A DNA stretch of 64,000 bases from Chirona hameri (GCA_036785665.1 JAXIVJ010003334.1:31512-95511); one strand, 5' to 3'; shown: positions 32,500 through 44,639, numbered from the stretch's first letter. Numbers and translations: made by a program. Notes: generated from the letters alone by a model not told the origin.

Positions 32500-33262
32500 A
32501 CTTCACATGCACAACGAACGTGCCAGGTGCGCCACATTGAGTTGTAAACCGCTAGAAGGCTCTCAGTTGTTCTTACAAGATATAGTTTTGACTAGAAAGT
32601 TGAATGAACGAGTTTTGTTTTGTAACGCAGACTATTGACAGGAACAGAAATCAATTTTGAACATTTTTCCATAGTGTGTTTACGTTTCGAAAAAACAAAA
32701 TTGTAACTTAATTCAAAACTTATTATTTTATGAACCAACCAGAATAGATCTAGTTTAAAACAGTAACGCCATATCGTGAGAAGAACGGCGTTAGCGGCAA
32801 TGCTTCCACCTATTGGTAACTGATTGAACTAAACCTCCAACGCCAGTTCCGCGTATGGCACACCATGTAATTAGTATGAAATAGCTCTCTTATCTCTATG
32901 TAACACGAATAACTGTCATATGTATCCCAAACAGCGATGAGCGAATCGCCTGGCAGTACCTACCTATGGAATATATAGTCGTTTGAACACTCTACCATGA
33001 ATATTTCCGAGGAAGTTACTGTTTTTCACCTATCTCCTGTTATAGTTTTAAATAGGCCAAAATAGCTGCTAGATACACCTAAAATTGCGTTCCTAAGTAT
33101 AAATTACAAGGTAAAAACTGATTTTCCTTCACATTGTCGCGAACCGTACCGGCTCATTCGGCGCTTCGTCCCCCTCCCCTCCACTCAAAATTCCGTGGCG
33201 ACGCCCCTGCCCAGTAGCATGGTTGGGCACTATATATCAATGTCATCTGACATATATATCAA
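32500..33262. other. No gene seen
   Basis: AT-rich unique sequence. At 33190-33215 CCGTGGCGACGCCCCTG resembles the end sequence of G/C-tract MITEs, and at 33232-33262 TATATCAATGTCATCTGACA starts a short repeat that continues after 36160. Confidence 0.4.
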
Positions 33263-33439
33263 CAGGGGCCCGGGAACGATTTTAAAGTTGGGGGGGGGGC
33301 GAAACCAAATATTTGGTTTTGGCATCTCACTTCTAATCTTGGTGCACCTTTTCGTTGTCAAATGTTCCTCATTGGAAAACCGAAAACACGGTTCGAAAGC
33401 TCATCAAAAATATCTTTGAAACTATTTCTACATTTTTTG

Positions 33440-34345
33440 GTTCAGGTCAATATTGAGATCACCAGAGGTCATCGAAGGTCAGATTTACCAGTTTTAGGGC
33501 ATCGCTCCAGGAACCCCCAAATATCTCGGGAACTATGATAGCTAGGAACAAACGAAAATAAACAATCGAAAGCTCTTGAAATATTCAATCATAACAAGTC
33601 ATCGACTTTTATATCAGGATAATAGTTTGAGCTCCAGAGGTTATCAAATGTCAAAAGGGTTATTTTTTGGCAAAACGTTCGCAAATAACTGTTTCAAAAC
33701 GCTCGCAAATAACTGTTTACCTAATAAAGACAAGGCAATAATTTTGATGACATGTTCGTCTCGTCAAAGCGTTTGGAATCACTTTCATTTGGACCAGTTT
33801 AGGTCAACTTAGAACTTTGACCTCAGGTCAAGGTCAAGTGGCGACCCAAGTAGGTCATGTTGCATATTGGGAAACGTGTCTCGACAAGACAAACACATTT
33901 ATGCCGGTATCACTTCATTGTATTCATTCTATCGAGAGTTATTGACACAAAAAGTGTTGGTGACCTCAGCTGACCTCGGCTGACCCTGTACAACCTCGGC
34001 TGACCCTCGGCTGACCCTGTCACTGAACAAAAATTGAACCTGGATCATCAATAATAGCATATGATAACATGATCCAGAATGAATTGGACTGATATGCGTA
34101 TCCTCGGAATAGGAAAATTGTAATATTTCCCCATTGACTTATAATGGGAGGTCACGAAATTGACCCGACCGGCGAACTTAGGTCACCGATATTCAAAATC
34201 TTAGATATTCGAATTGTAGGTACCTATGACCTTATGAAATCCTGTAAGTTTGAAACCGATCGGCCAAAAACTGTAGCTGTGGTACGATCACAAACTTATT
34301 TGGAGGTGTGGTCACGTGACCTGACCTGAGATGACCCGTGGTCAA
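33440..34345 (+). repeat. AGGTCA-rich dispersed repeat
   Basis: Contains many AGGTCA/TGACCT half-sites (for example 33445-33480, 33800-33860, 33960-34020, 34148, 34180, 34315-34335). 34180-34340 matches the reverse complement of 48215-48400, including AATCCTGTAAGTTT and GTGACCTGACCTGAG-like segments. The 5' part matches 5255-5300. Confidence 0.6.
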
Positions 34346-34399
34346 GAATTGCACACAATGTGGATAATTGATGCCCGAACAGGTGTGCCAAAAACAGCG

Positions 34400-34540
34400 G
34401 CTGAAACGGTGGCGCTGTGCGCCGTGCGCCGTTTTTTTACGGCGGCGTTGTGCGCCGTGTGCCGTTTTTGAAACGGTGGCGCTGTGCGCAGTGCGCCGTT
34501 TTTGAAACGGCAAAAACGGCGCTGCGCCGTTTTTTCGCTA
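34400..34540 (+). repeat. Tandem, self-complementary repeat (GAAACGG...CCGTTTTT units)
   Basis: About three 42-bp-class units of AAACGGTGGCGCTGTGCGCC followed by GTGCGCCGTTTTT. Each unit is close to its own reverse complement and could fold into hairpins. Confidence 0.75.
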
Positions 34541-34955
34541 TCCTCGAAAAAACTTTAGGGGGGGGGGGGGGTAAACACCCTAAGGGAGGGGGCGTCTAAA
34601 TGGCACGACGCGGCACGACGCGGGCTAACATAAAAATACAAATTAAATATGAAAAAGTGGTGGTCATGCCACCCCCCGTTTCCTTTGTAAACCCGCCTGT
34701 CGTCTGATAAAATACTCGTACCTGACGCTTGACGCTTTTTTCTTGAAGAATCCCACCAGTGTGGGCTGCACCGACCGCTTCATCACCGTATCACGGTAAC
34801 CTACGACATTTACGATAACTCTTGCTTGCAATTGCCGCCCCGTCGGCAGAGACAGCGAGGACAGGTAGAGGGCCGCACGCCAGTTTGACCACATCCGTAA
34901 CGTTGACGTGGGATAAACTTATAAAAAATGCAGCAGATGTTTATCGCCGTCCGTG

Positions 34956-35207
34956 CAGTAGCGGATCCAGAACGGGAGTTTGGGGGCGAGGCAAAATTCC
35001 AAAGAAGTCTCACATAATTCTGAAAACTCATCGGATTTCGCTTGCTTATGATATGATGATAGCTGATTTAAAGCAAACCTTCCTTGGTAAAAGTTCCTTA
35101 GATTTTCTTCTACATCAGGAAATGTAGCAATTTTGCGCCGATTTCAGGCGGTTGGGGGAGGGGGGGGGGGCAATTGCCCATTTTGCCCAACCGTAGATCC
35201 GCCACTG
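34956..35207 (+). mobile_element. hAT-like MITE (252 bp), CAGTGGCGGATC ends
   Basis: Left end CAGTAGCGGATCCAG, right end inverted CAGTGGCGGATCTAC. Flanking 8-mers CGTCCGTG and CATCAGTG agree at 6 of 8. A G-tract lies near the right end (35161-35170). Same end type as 52043-52273. Confidence 0.7.
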
Positions 35208-35387
35208 CATCAGTGAGTCCTTTTAACGACGACGCGCCAAGCAGACAACTGCCCCCAAATGTACTGCTACTAAAGTTTTCCATTATATCTCATAGAACAT
35301 TTAATGGAAAAAGTAAAAGGAAGGAAAAGAAAGGTATACAATGCTACTATAAAGGCAAAGCTATATAATAATAATACTTATGACATG

Positions 35388-35972
35388 CTATAAAACAAAA
35401 GTAAAAAATGAAAGTGACATATGGAGGCTTTCATATTTTATATAACTTGTTGTGAAGAAAATTGAAAGCTCATTTTTAGGGAAACTTCTGCTCGCCAAAG
35501 TTGGGGGCCGCCTCCCCCCCCCCCCCCGGTCTAGATGTTGGGGGAGGGGGCAAACGCCCCCGCTTCCCCCTGTTCCCGGCCCCTGAAACCCTTTAATATT
35601 GGCACCAGACCGTGAGATAAGATGGCTTGGGAAGATGATCCTGGCCTGTTCCACTATGTCCTCTTCGGTCCAGCAAATTGTGCACTGCTGGAGCAGCTTC
35701 CGGGTGCCGATCTCCTTGTCTTTGCGTTCGCGTCGCCTTTTTCGGAACTCGGCAAAGTAACTAAGCATTGAGCCTGTTTGAAACTTAAAAGTGAATATTT
35801 TATTAAGAGAATGGGCCCTGGGGCCAGCAATTACCGCCTCTGCCAGACACTTAATGAAACTATTTTTACCATTTTCCAAATTTGTATAAGCAATAGCGAA
35901 ACTTGTGTTATGCCCCGAAGCGGCGCGAAATTTTCCAGTTTTTGACACTAGATAGCTGGATTTTGGCTGCAC
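35388..35972 (-). CDS. Open frame of an unidentified transposable element
   Basis: A 194-codon frame on the - strand. Its first 130 or so residues (for example NSFIKCLAEAVIAGPRAHSL, EFRKRRRERKDKEIGTRKLL and QQCTICWTEEDIVEQARIIF) have a diverged relative at 44700-45090 on the + strand, with matching order and conserved residues including a CxxCW motif. The C-terminal 50 or so codons run into poly-C/poly-G sequence and are probably not coding. I do not recognise the family. It lies between two copies of a G/C-tract element end, and its relative also lies next to G/C tracts, so it is probably part of a transposon. A start codon cannot be fixed; it may be a 5'-truncated fragment. Confidence 0.45.
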   Translation of the reverse strand: MQPKSSYLVSKTGKFRAASGHNTSFAIAYTNLENGKNSFIKCLAEAVIAGPRAHSLNKIFTFKFQTGSMLSYFAEFRKRRRERKDKEIGTRKLLQQCTICWTEEDIVEQARIIFPSHLISRSGANIKGFQGPGTGGSGGVCPLPQHLDRGGGGRRPPTLASRSFPKNELSIFFTTSYIKYESLHMSLSFFTFVL

Positions 35973-36160
35973 TGCAAAGGCAATTTGTACGATAAATTGT
36001 TAATTTTCCTGATGATCAGAGCTTCATCAGAGCTCATTTTTAGAAAAACTTCTGCTCGCCAAAGTTGGGGGGGGGGGCGCCGCCCCCCCCCCCCCCGGTC
36101 CAGATGTTGGGGGGGGGGGGGGCAAGCGCCCCCGCTGCCCCCCCTGTTCCCGGGCCCCTG

Positions 36161-36945
36161 TATATGAATGTCATCTGACACATATATCAATGTCATCTGA
36201 CACCAAATAAGGTTTTATATGTCTACAACACAAGCACTGGGAAATTCTGGTCGCACCCTTATTCCCTTTGACAAAATGGTCATTGGTCACGATACCCAAA
36301 GCGCTCTTCAAACCAAAGCTACTTTCATTTCCCTTGCGAGTCTACGCCATTCCACATCGGCATATATACTGTTATACATAAACTATAAAGTCTAAAGCTT
36401 ATATCTTCGCACGTCAACGTGCAATTCGCAGATGACCTAATACAGGGTCATGCCGCCTCTAACCATTCCAATCGCGCGGTAACGCGTCGATATTTCGTGC
36501 ACCTTCGATATTGATCTGAACGCGTTGGCTACCTTCGAAGAAATGGCCTCTGCCGTGCCATAACGGCCAAGGTCAGGTCGGCCGCTCTGGTAACATCATC
36601 GCCATCACCATCGCCATCGCCATCGGACTGGCAAATATTCCACGAACAGGCCCCAATAAAATTACATTCGTTCGTCGGCCGCGTGAAGTGGCTGAAGCAT
36701 TGTGCATTGCACTAACCACGCAACAGTTTTGGGGCATCCTAAACATTTTGGTGCACATTGGAATTTGCGTATGCACTTCATATGATAGTATGACACTCAG
36801 CTAAATGAGAGGGACTATGCGTTATATTTGCATTTATAATTAATGGGCACTAGCATTATTGAGTGACATTTCTCGAGTTTGTATGTTGATAAGTGGCGAA
36901 TGTATTTATACTTTATTTGGTTTCTTTTAGATTTCGTTACCACGT
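36161..36945. other. No gene seen
   Basis: Unremarkable sequence after a short TATATCAATGTCATCTGACA repeat (36161-36202); a small CATCGC run at 36597-36624. Confidence 0.5.
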
Positions 36946-37690
36946 GATTACGAGCGAGCACTTCGCGCTCGCTCGTCGTTCCGTTGTGTATGGGAAAAAT
37001 CTGATTATGAGCGGCCCAACCCGGCCCGGCCCGACCCGGCCCGTGGCGACGCCTTTGAGAAGCTCAAATCTCTGCAACAGCACGTCCGATTGACAAGCGG
37101 ACTTCTTTGCTGAGCAGCCCCATCTAACCTACCATGTTTGAGACCAGTGCCGACTCATGTGGGTGACTACCACTGCGCGTGGAGCGTGCCACGTGAGGGG
37201 TGTGAAAAGTATTTTCTCGCTATAACTCCGCAACGGCTGGGCAGATTATGTCCACATTTCGGGTGTGGTTAGGGACCCCTCAGCCGCCACTTTCATACAA
37301 CTCAGGGGTGCGGTGACTGTACGTGCGCACGTGCACACCTCTATTCTATATCTCAGGAATGGCTGAGCCGATTGTGTTCAAATTTGGTGTGTGGTTAGGG
37401 ACCTCTTAGCCGCCGCCTTTCCACAAGTCGGGGTGGGGTGGCTTTGCACGCGCGCTCGTGCACACCCCTATTCTATATCTATGCAACGGCTGAGCCGATT
37501 GTGTTCAAATTTGGTGTGTGGTTAGGGACCTCTCAGCCCCCACTTTCCAGCAAGTCAAAGGTGGGTGCCTCTGCACGTGCGCACGTGCGCACGTTTTTGT
37601 ATCTGAGAAACTACTTGCCCGATCGAGTTGAAATTGCCCATACATTTCCTTCGCACTCGCTCGTTCATCGCAAAGTACGGCGCCTTACTG
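36946..37690 (+). repeat. 127-bp tandem units with CACGTGCGCACGTG palindromes (copy 1)
   Basis: Units start near 37222, 37349, 37476 and 37603 with ...ATCT..GCAACGGCTGAGCCGATT and carry GTGTGGTTAGGGACCTCTCA and a CACGTGCGCACGTG-type palindrome. The block begins near GAGCGAGCACTTCGCGCTCG and ends near CGCACTCGCTCGTTCATCGC. Related blocks are at 45250-46010 (same strand) and 48645-48850 (opposite strand). Confidence 0.8.
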
Positions 37691-38748
37691 GTTTACTCTA
37701 TTTTATCCTTCATTTACTATGAGACAGGTACTAGAAGAGTGAGTCAAAGTTTTGTGAAAATTAATCATCAATTTAAGAAATTCTATACTTATTAGTACAT
37801 TAATGTATATAACACACACACTCAAATAATCAACAATAAAAATCTTATCACCCACTTAAATCTTCCCCTCCCCTCCCCTCACCTGTTCAGCCACACATTC
37901 TGGGTCGTGCTGGGCGTCGGCTGCACCGGCCCTCAGGCGAGGGTCACGTGACCGATGCAGGTCAGGTGAACCGGTGTGGGGCGGGTCAGTCGCTTGAGTG
38001 TCGCTGAAGGAGTGCCGGAAGGAGCGCAAATATCCAGTGATCTGAGGGGTTATAAAGTACAACATTACTGTTCACTTGCATTCTAATTCGAAGGCAATCT
38101 TCTATATTAATGATATGGCAAAGGCACACCAAGATTATTGCCTCCAGGGGGAAAAGTCACAGAGGTCGTGGACCTCGAGGCCTGACCCCAAAGGTAAGCC
38201 CGGCCTCCGAACAAGGGACGATTCTTTTCCCATTTGTTTGTTTCCCATACATTCCCTTCCCCGATATTCTTGTTAAAATTCGAGCCCATTTATTATAAAC
38301 ACTCTCACGAACACGTGACCGACAACGGGTATGTACTATAAGATTACTATGAGTACCGTTCAATTTACTATGCGTACCGTTCAATTTTTACAAATAACTT
38401 AGTACATATGTCGCATATTCATATTCATATTTACAAATTGCAACGTTCAACATATTTCCATGTGGGTAACTTCCATAATTCCTACCGGTTTGTTTTATAT
38501 CGCACGAACGGGTTGCAAAACTCCAGGTGCTAGTGAGCACTACCTGCCTGCCCATGGAGATTATCGTAATTAATGACGCTTTGGATCTAATATTGTGAAT
38601 AATTCACAAACCTATGACGAATTTGTTTATCATTGAATTTGAATTGGAACTGGCGGCATGCCTTTATGTTAACTCCTTTACGGAAGTATACATGTACATT
38701 TCAAAGACTTGCGCAACTAATGTTTGTTAAGCAAATATTATTACGACA
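37691..38748. other. No gene seen
   Basis: AT-rich; a small CCCTCC run (37863-37881) and two ACTATGAGTACCGTTCAATT-like copies (38347-38395). Confidence 0.5.
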
Positions 38749-38809
38749 TGTATATCTCTACTTTACCTATGATATTACTATATCTATACGTATATCTCTA
38801 CTTTACCTA

Positions 38810-38885
<76 letters not shown>

Positions 38886-38918
38886 GTATATCTCTACTTT
38901 ACCTATGATACTACTTGG
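38749..38918 (+). repeat. (TA)n microsatellite flanked by a 26-bp repeat
   Basis: About 33 TA units (38814-38884), bordered by three copies of GTATATCTCTACTTTACCTA (38750, 38791, 38886). Confidence 0.95.
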
Positions 38919-41900
38919 ATATCGATCTACCGATCTATGTTAAATGAACTAGAGATCATTGGCAATTGACATTCTCAGTGATACCTTGAACAATCTGCAA
39001 CCCCGGACACCAATGCATGGTATTTATTGGCTCCCACCCAGTGTACGACACTGTCCAAGCGACAGCCAACAAACCACTTGCAATTTGTTGAGATGCTTGT
39101 AGAAATTGGCAGACATCGGTGCAACGATTATTTGGGTTATTTTTACACTGTCACTCGCGTTGTGGCATGTGTCTTCGGTATTGTATTCCGCCATACGCTT
39201 GCTGTCCGATGGCACAGATCGGTACGGGGTGTGACGGAAAGCTTAACAAGCCATCGGACAATCTCGATATATAGGACAGGAGTGATGATGCCGCCCGTGT
39301 TTGTGCCCATGGGCCTGTAAGACTTACATGAAGTGATACATCATCACGCATTTGGAAATGATGGGAGATTGCTCTTGTCTGATTTCACCTGATTTACCAA
39401 TTACAGTAAGGTACTGATTTAGCAAGGACGAAACGACAGCTCTTGTTCATGATATTATACCCGAGTCCACGGCTGCTCTATTCGGTGCTAATACGGAGCT
39501 AATAGCAAAATGGATGACAATTCTCACATGCAACATTATTTTTCCGACATATACGATTTACAACATTTCCAGACTTATACAAAGCGAAGAGCTACTTCCC
39601 AGAAATCATCGCATTGCAAATTATCAAACTTGAGCAAAACGGAATTTCTTTGACTACTTTGGAATCTGCCATGTCCGCTCACTTTCCTTTGGTGCAATAA
39701 TACCCCATTCTGTAAAAAAATATGCCGAAGCCTTCTTGCCGCAAAGGCTCTTGGTTTCTTCAGGAATGTCATTCGCAACACATGACTCCAATGACCGTTT
39801 CCGCGGACATGTCATTCGCTGCATGCGACTGCAGATCCGAAGATAATGTCAGCAGGAGCCGACTCGGCGTGCAGAAAAACCGCGAGATGCGTGCAACCAA
39901 TCATTCACCGAGCCTCGGCGGGCTGACATCTCTACGTCCGTTTTCTGTCCACACTGTCCGATGTCTTATACCCACCAGGTGTCCTGTTCAAGGATCGCCG
40001 GTACATTGGTACATCGGTGACATGGCTATTGAAACTGTCCGACAGGCCTGTTATGTCAAATATACCACAAAATGCGTCGTGCCGGTATCGATGACCGTTT
40101 CAATAACTGAGTCGGAGTTCTTCAGATCATTGCCGCCTTGAGGTAAATGTCCGATGCTTGTTTTGTTTCATGAATCGCAACGCGGAACCTTCAAACATCA
40201 ATTACACCGCATCCCTGATTTTAGACCAAGCACTGATTTCACTCGTACATGCAATTAATGTTCCATATCATTGGTCATATTGAGACTGCCCAATATATCG
40301 TGGCTGAACATTTAAGCCATTCTCGCCGACCTCCAAGAAGCATCTCAGATTTTCCCACCAGGCCGAACGGGATAGATAATCTCCTGAGCGTCGTCTTCCC
40401 CACTTGTTCCGGCGCCGGCCGAGGCCGAAATACTTGGCCTCATGATTGCCTATCGCCGCCCACTGCCTTCATCATTCAGCGACGCCGAGAAACCTGACTT
40501 CGCGCCCATAACATCCTGTTTCCATGGCTGGCCTCTCCTCAGCGTCGACAGCCGGGAGGGCATCGTGTAATCATCAGCCTTTACCAATTCAATCGGGGCC
40601 GACCGCCGCCGCCTGGAATGCGATAATGGCCCCCGCCAACGTGGGAAATGCTAAACGATTGTTGGTATTATCACGTCGAAGGGTAGGACGTGCTGATCTC
40701 TTTAATTGCGCCACTCTCGACCGCTTGTTTTATCCGTCAATTTGGCGAACTCCTGCGCGCTTTTGTCGGCGCATTCTTGGTCGAGAGCGGTGGTTTTGTG
40801 CGGTCCGACTCGGGCCGCGCTACAAAGGGATTATAGTGTGGTGCGGACAATGCGCGCCCACTAAATATGACGCCGAGTGTGGCTCCCAGAGGGGCGGAGA
40901 GGAGAGCTCCTGGCAGATCCCAGCTCTCCTGACTCCTTCGAGGAGTCATCGTGAGGAGTCACCGAGGCGTAGAGTCTAGGGCGGCTCACAGACGCCGGGA
41001 CCGGTGGGACCGGGCTGCCCGACCGGCCGTCTCGGTGAGGTGAGGGTTTCCCTCCGCCGAGTGGTAGCGCCACCTGTCGGTGATTCGACTGTTCTCCCTA
41101 GTCCCAGTTCCCACCTGCCGCGCCGCGGTCAACGGACCAGCTGAGTGTGACTGAACGCCGGGTGTGAACCGTCTCCAGCGGGAGGTTCGACTCTGCCGTG
41201 TTCCCTGCTGTTAGGTGGCAATAGGTTAAGTTTAGCTCAATGCCTATGGTTTAATTTGTTATTTTTTAATTGCATGATATATTCAAAAATAATAAATGAT
41301 CGAAATGTTACGTTTGATACACATCGTAAAATATCATTTAACCGTGCGATTGCTTACTGTGTGCCCATATCTTCCTACAAGCAAGCTTTTGTCACGAGAG
41401 CTTTTGTATTACAGATATATTTTTATGTTATTAGCTTGTAGCTTGTAGCTCATTCACCTATCGTAATGTTCGACTAAATATTTATGTATTTTTGCGATTG
41501 CATGTCTCCATTCACGCCGGGTTCTAGCGTTACGTTCCTTGTTCAACTGGCAGTCCGTCGAAGGCACACCATCGCATGACTTAGGCTCCAGGATGCACAT
41601 CACGGCATGTAAGTAGTTCCTAACAGGCGTACGCTCACTATTTCTGGCATCACCAGAATGCAATTAATGCCGATGAAGATAGGATATGCCAAACACGCCG
41701 GCACTAATTGCATTCATGTTTCGCATTACTCTACGCTAATGTCTAAATTGGTCGCTGGTAAAGGTAATTTAGGCGATGATTACGATAACCACTGCCACTG
41801 TTTGCTTTCAACGTCGCCATTCACTGCGCTACAACTTCCACATAAGCTATGTTCTCGTTATCTCTATCTGCCACTGGGGCGCCTACATTTGTTTAACGGG

Positions 41901-42280
41901 ACCCCTGGTAGCCGATAGAGCGGTTACATGGTGGGCCGGACCCGGTTGCAACAATGACTGATCGCGCCCGTCACCAATCTAAACGCAAACTAGCTGCTCA
42001 CAAAGCGCTGGTCGGAAGAAAAAGTGGTCCGGTCGCCGTCCGTGGACAGATATGATCTGCCGCCCCGGGGGTCGGCGGCGGCGGTGACGGTGACCGCCCG
42101 CCACCGCCCGTCACCGCCCGTCATCGGGGCAGGTCGGGGCTGAATCAGCGTCAGATAGTGTTCAGCGACTCTGTCAGATCAGATAGAACGGCGTCTCGGC
42201 CGGGCAGACCGGTGCAGTGGCCGGTGGCTGAGCTACCGGTTAGGCGTCGCCGTCGCGGTGTCGCGGCTCCCACGCGTACC
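38919..42280. other. No gene seen in 3.4 kb
   Basis: Several frames of up to 150 codons exist, but none has a recognisable domain or consistent splice sites. 40370-41130 is GC-richer and looks low in repeats; it could hold a regulatory element. 42069-42125 has a short CGCCCGTCACCGCC repeat. Confidence 0.5.
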
Positions 42281-42418
42281 CCGGGATGGTGTGCGACACG
42301 GACACGACTGGAGGTGATGGTGTAGACAATCCCACGTAGAGACATCCCCCGGGATGGTGTGCGACACGGACACCATTGGAGGTGATTGTGCAGACAATCT
42401 CACGTAGAGACATCCCGG
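42281..42418 (+). repeat. 68-bp tandem duplication
   Basis: CCGGGATGGTGTGCGACACG starts at 42281 and again at 42349; copies differ at a handful of positions. Confidence 0.9.
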
Positions 42419-44129
42419 GCCGCGATCCAGAAGGCACCGGAAGCTGGAGGAAGACGACGTTTTGTGCTTGAATGTTTAAAATGCTGTTTGCCCTATTTTT
42501 TAACTCAAATTCGCCGTGATGTATTTTATTTTGCAATTGGTTTCACTAACTCATGCTACTTTCGATACTCTTAACGTATGCATGTACAGCCAAGCCAACT
42601 TACGTGCCATTTGAGGTGAGCCGACCTGGCAACTGAACCTGGCAACTAGTCCTGGCAACTGAGAAAATGTCAAATCGTCTTGTGCAGTATCAGTCTGCAA
42701 ATCTATCCGGGTCGACATGTCCGCCATTCACTGTGTTCTCCGACTGCGTCAAAGGCAGCCGCTAACCCTGCCGAGCCGTCTGCGGGTGGCGGTGTGTGCA
42801 GTTTTGCAGCGCCCCACACCGCCGACACGTCTCCAGAGGAGAAGGGAACTGTCGGCGGGGTGGTTCCGCCTACACACCTCAGGTTTTTACTCCGGCGGAA
42901 CACTTCTTGCGGCTGGCTGGGGATCATTCCACTGAGTTCGATTTCCAATCGGCAAGTTCTTAACTACAGCACTGCGTCCTGGCATGTGATAATTGTTAAG
43001 CCGAAGGAGAACAGTTAAATTGGCGCCTTTAACAATCTGTCAAGCGGTAGTGCTTGCGTAGTACACTGGTACTTCGCAACTGGTACGGTACTAGTAGTAC
43101 ACAGCGGAAGTGCTTGCGTAGTACACTATGAACAGCCTTAGGTGTAAAGGGTCCCGTCAATGCTTACGATAGTCAACACAAGTCAGTGGACATAGTTATT
43201 TATTTTGCGGAAACTAAATGAGTAGATATGTCTTTAAAATGAATACAAATGAATTAATATGAACAAAATTAATCATTTTCCAAGATGAGAAAGTCAGGTC
43301 AAACGATAGTCGTTGCAAAGATAATGTGTTTCTTCATATTTTGAGGCGGACTTCAGTCCTTCAAACTAAAGCGTTTTGGTTGGGCATTTCAAAAAGGAAT
43401 GCTATATGCAAAAGAAAATGTTCTGCTAAAACAGTTTCTTACGTAATATTTGTTATATACACCTACTTCTAATTTTAGCATCATTTTTGTTTTGCTGGCC
43501 AATATCAACAATTGAACAGTTTCCTCATAGCAGTGTGTATGTCCATACTGACAGGCACATGGTAAATTACAATGCAATTACATGACACTTACGTGCGGTC
43601 CACCGATCATTTTTAGCCAACCGTCCATAGAGCCTAAATTGAACCGCCATTTTCCGCTGCTCGCGCATTCTTGTTGCCCAAAAGCCTTGTCGGCGCTTTA
43701 ATGAAACAATCCGACCATTGATAAATGCGACACTTTTCATTAGCGACAGCTTGTTGATGTTCGATTCGGGCACTCCACATACCAGGTGGTGTACGTATAA
43801 CGGTGATTACAATCCTGAAGCCCGGTCTCCAAAGACGCCCCAGCGGCTGCCCGGCCAGTCGCCCGCTCAGCGCTCTCTGCGCACAGGGTCATTACCTGGT
43901 CTCCCGCCAGAGACTACCCCGCCGACAGACGCAAACACCGAGCACAAAAACGCGGCGTTAAAATGATACATAATTGGAGCCCATTACATACCTAAGGGTG
44001 CCGGAATTGATGAAGTTATTAAGAACACGATTACGGCAGCGCGTTCGTTTGTGGACGGCAAAAAGAGCGCGTTTGTGGCGCTCAGAAGACTATTGAGGCC
44101 GGCGAGAGGCGTGCCGTGAGAGCTACGGG
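42419..44129. other. No gene seen; two minor local repeats
   Basis: CCTGGCAACT is repeated three times at 42627-42662, and a GCTTGCGTAGTACACT sequence occurs near 43050 and 43110. The rest is unremarkable. Confidence 0.5.
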
Positions 44130-44159
44130 TCCCGGCTCCCGGCTCCCGGCCCCCGGCCC

Positions 44160-44191
<32 letters not shown>

Positions 44192-44200
44192 CGGGGTGCT
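44130..44200 (+). repeat. GGCTCC/GGCCCC hexamer repeat
   Basis: CCCGGCT and CCGGCT units in tandem. Confidence 0.9.
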
Positions 44201-44639
44201 CTGCCTGGTCAGTTCGGGCGCGTGCAGGCAGGTTAACGAGCCCAGGTCGAACAGAGAGCTGCCGCCGTTCAATTGCTCAGGGGTAGTGATCGAACAGCGG
44301 CCTGGAATTATGCCCAACAGGCAGCGACTACCGAACGGCTACGCACTGGAATGGGTCGAGCTGTCACTTATGTAGCAAAGCACATAGCGTGGAAGCGGGG
44401 CGCTGAAGTGTCCGAGATTCACTATCTAAAACAGAACGGGTGCAGAATACGACTTTTTAATGACATATAATATGATAGTAGTTAAAATGTGTGAAATATA
44501 AGCATAGAAAAAGAAACAGAAGAAGATAATGGAAACCAACATGGAAAGAAGGCTGCTCGCCGAGCTTCTTGGGTGAGAAGACTGTGAGCTGGTCGGTCAT
44601 CAGTTCAGGGGAAGATCCAGGGGGGGGGGACAAAGGGGC

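Larger units (their letters stand above)
33263..36160 (+). mobile_element. Candidate composite hAT-like element (2.9 kb) containing nested insertions
   Basis: Left end CAGGGGCCCGGGAAC (33263-33277) and right end GTTCCCGGGCCCCTG (36146-36160) form a perfect 15-bp inverted repeat. Flanking 8-mers TATATCAA and TATATGAA match at 7 of 8, although the flank is itself a short repeat. A second right-end-like sequence (GTTCCCGGCCCCTG) ends at 35585, and the 120 bp before each right end are similar. So the element may have been enlarged by a duplication around the coding repeat at 35388-35972. A separate hAT-like MITE (34956-35207) is nested inside. No complete transposase seen. Confidence 0.4.
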
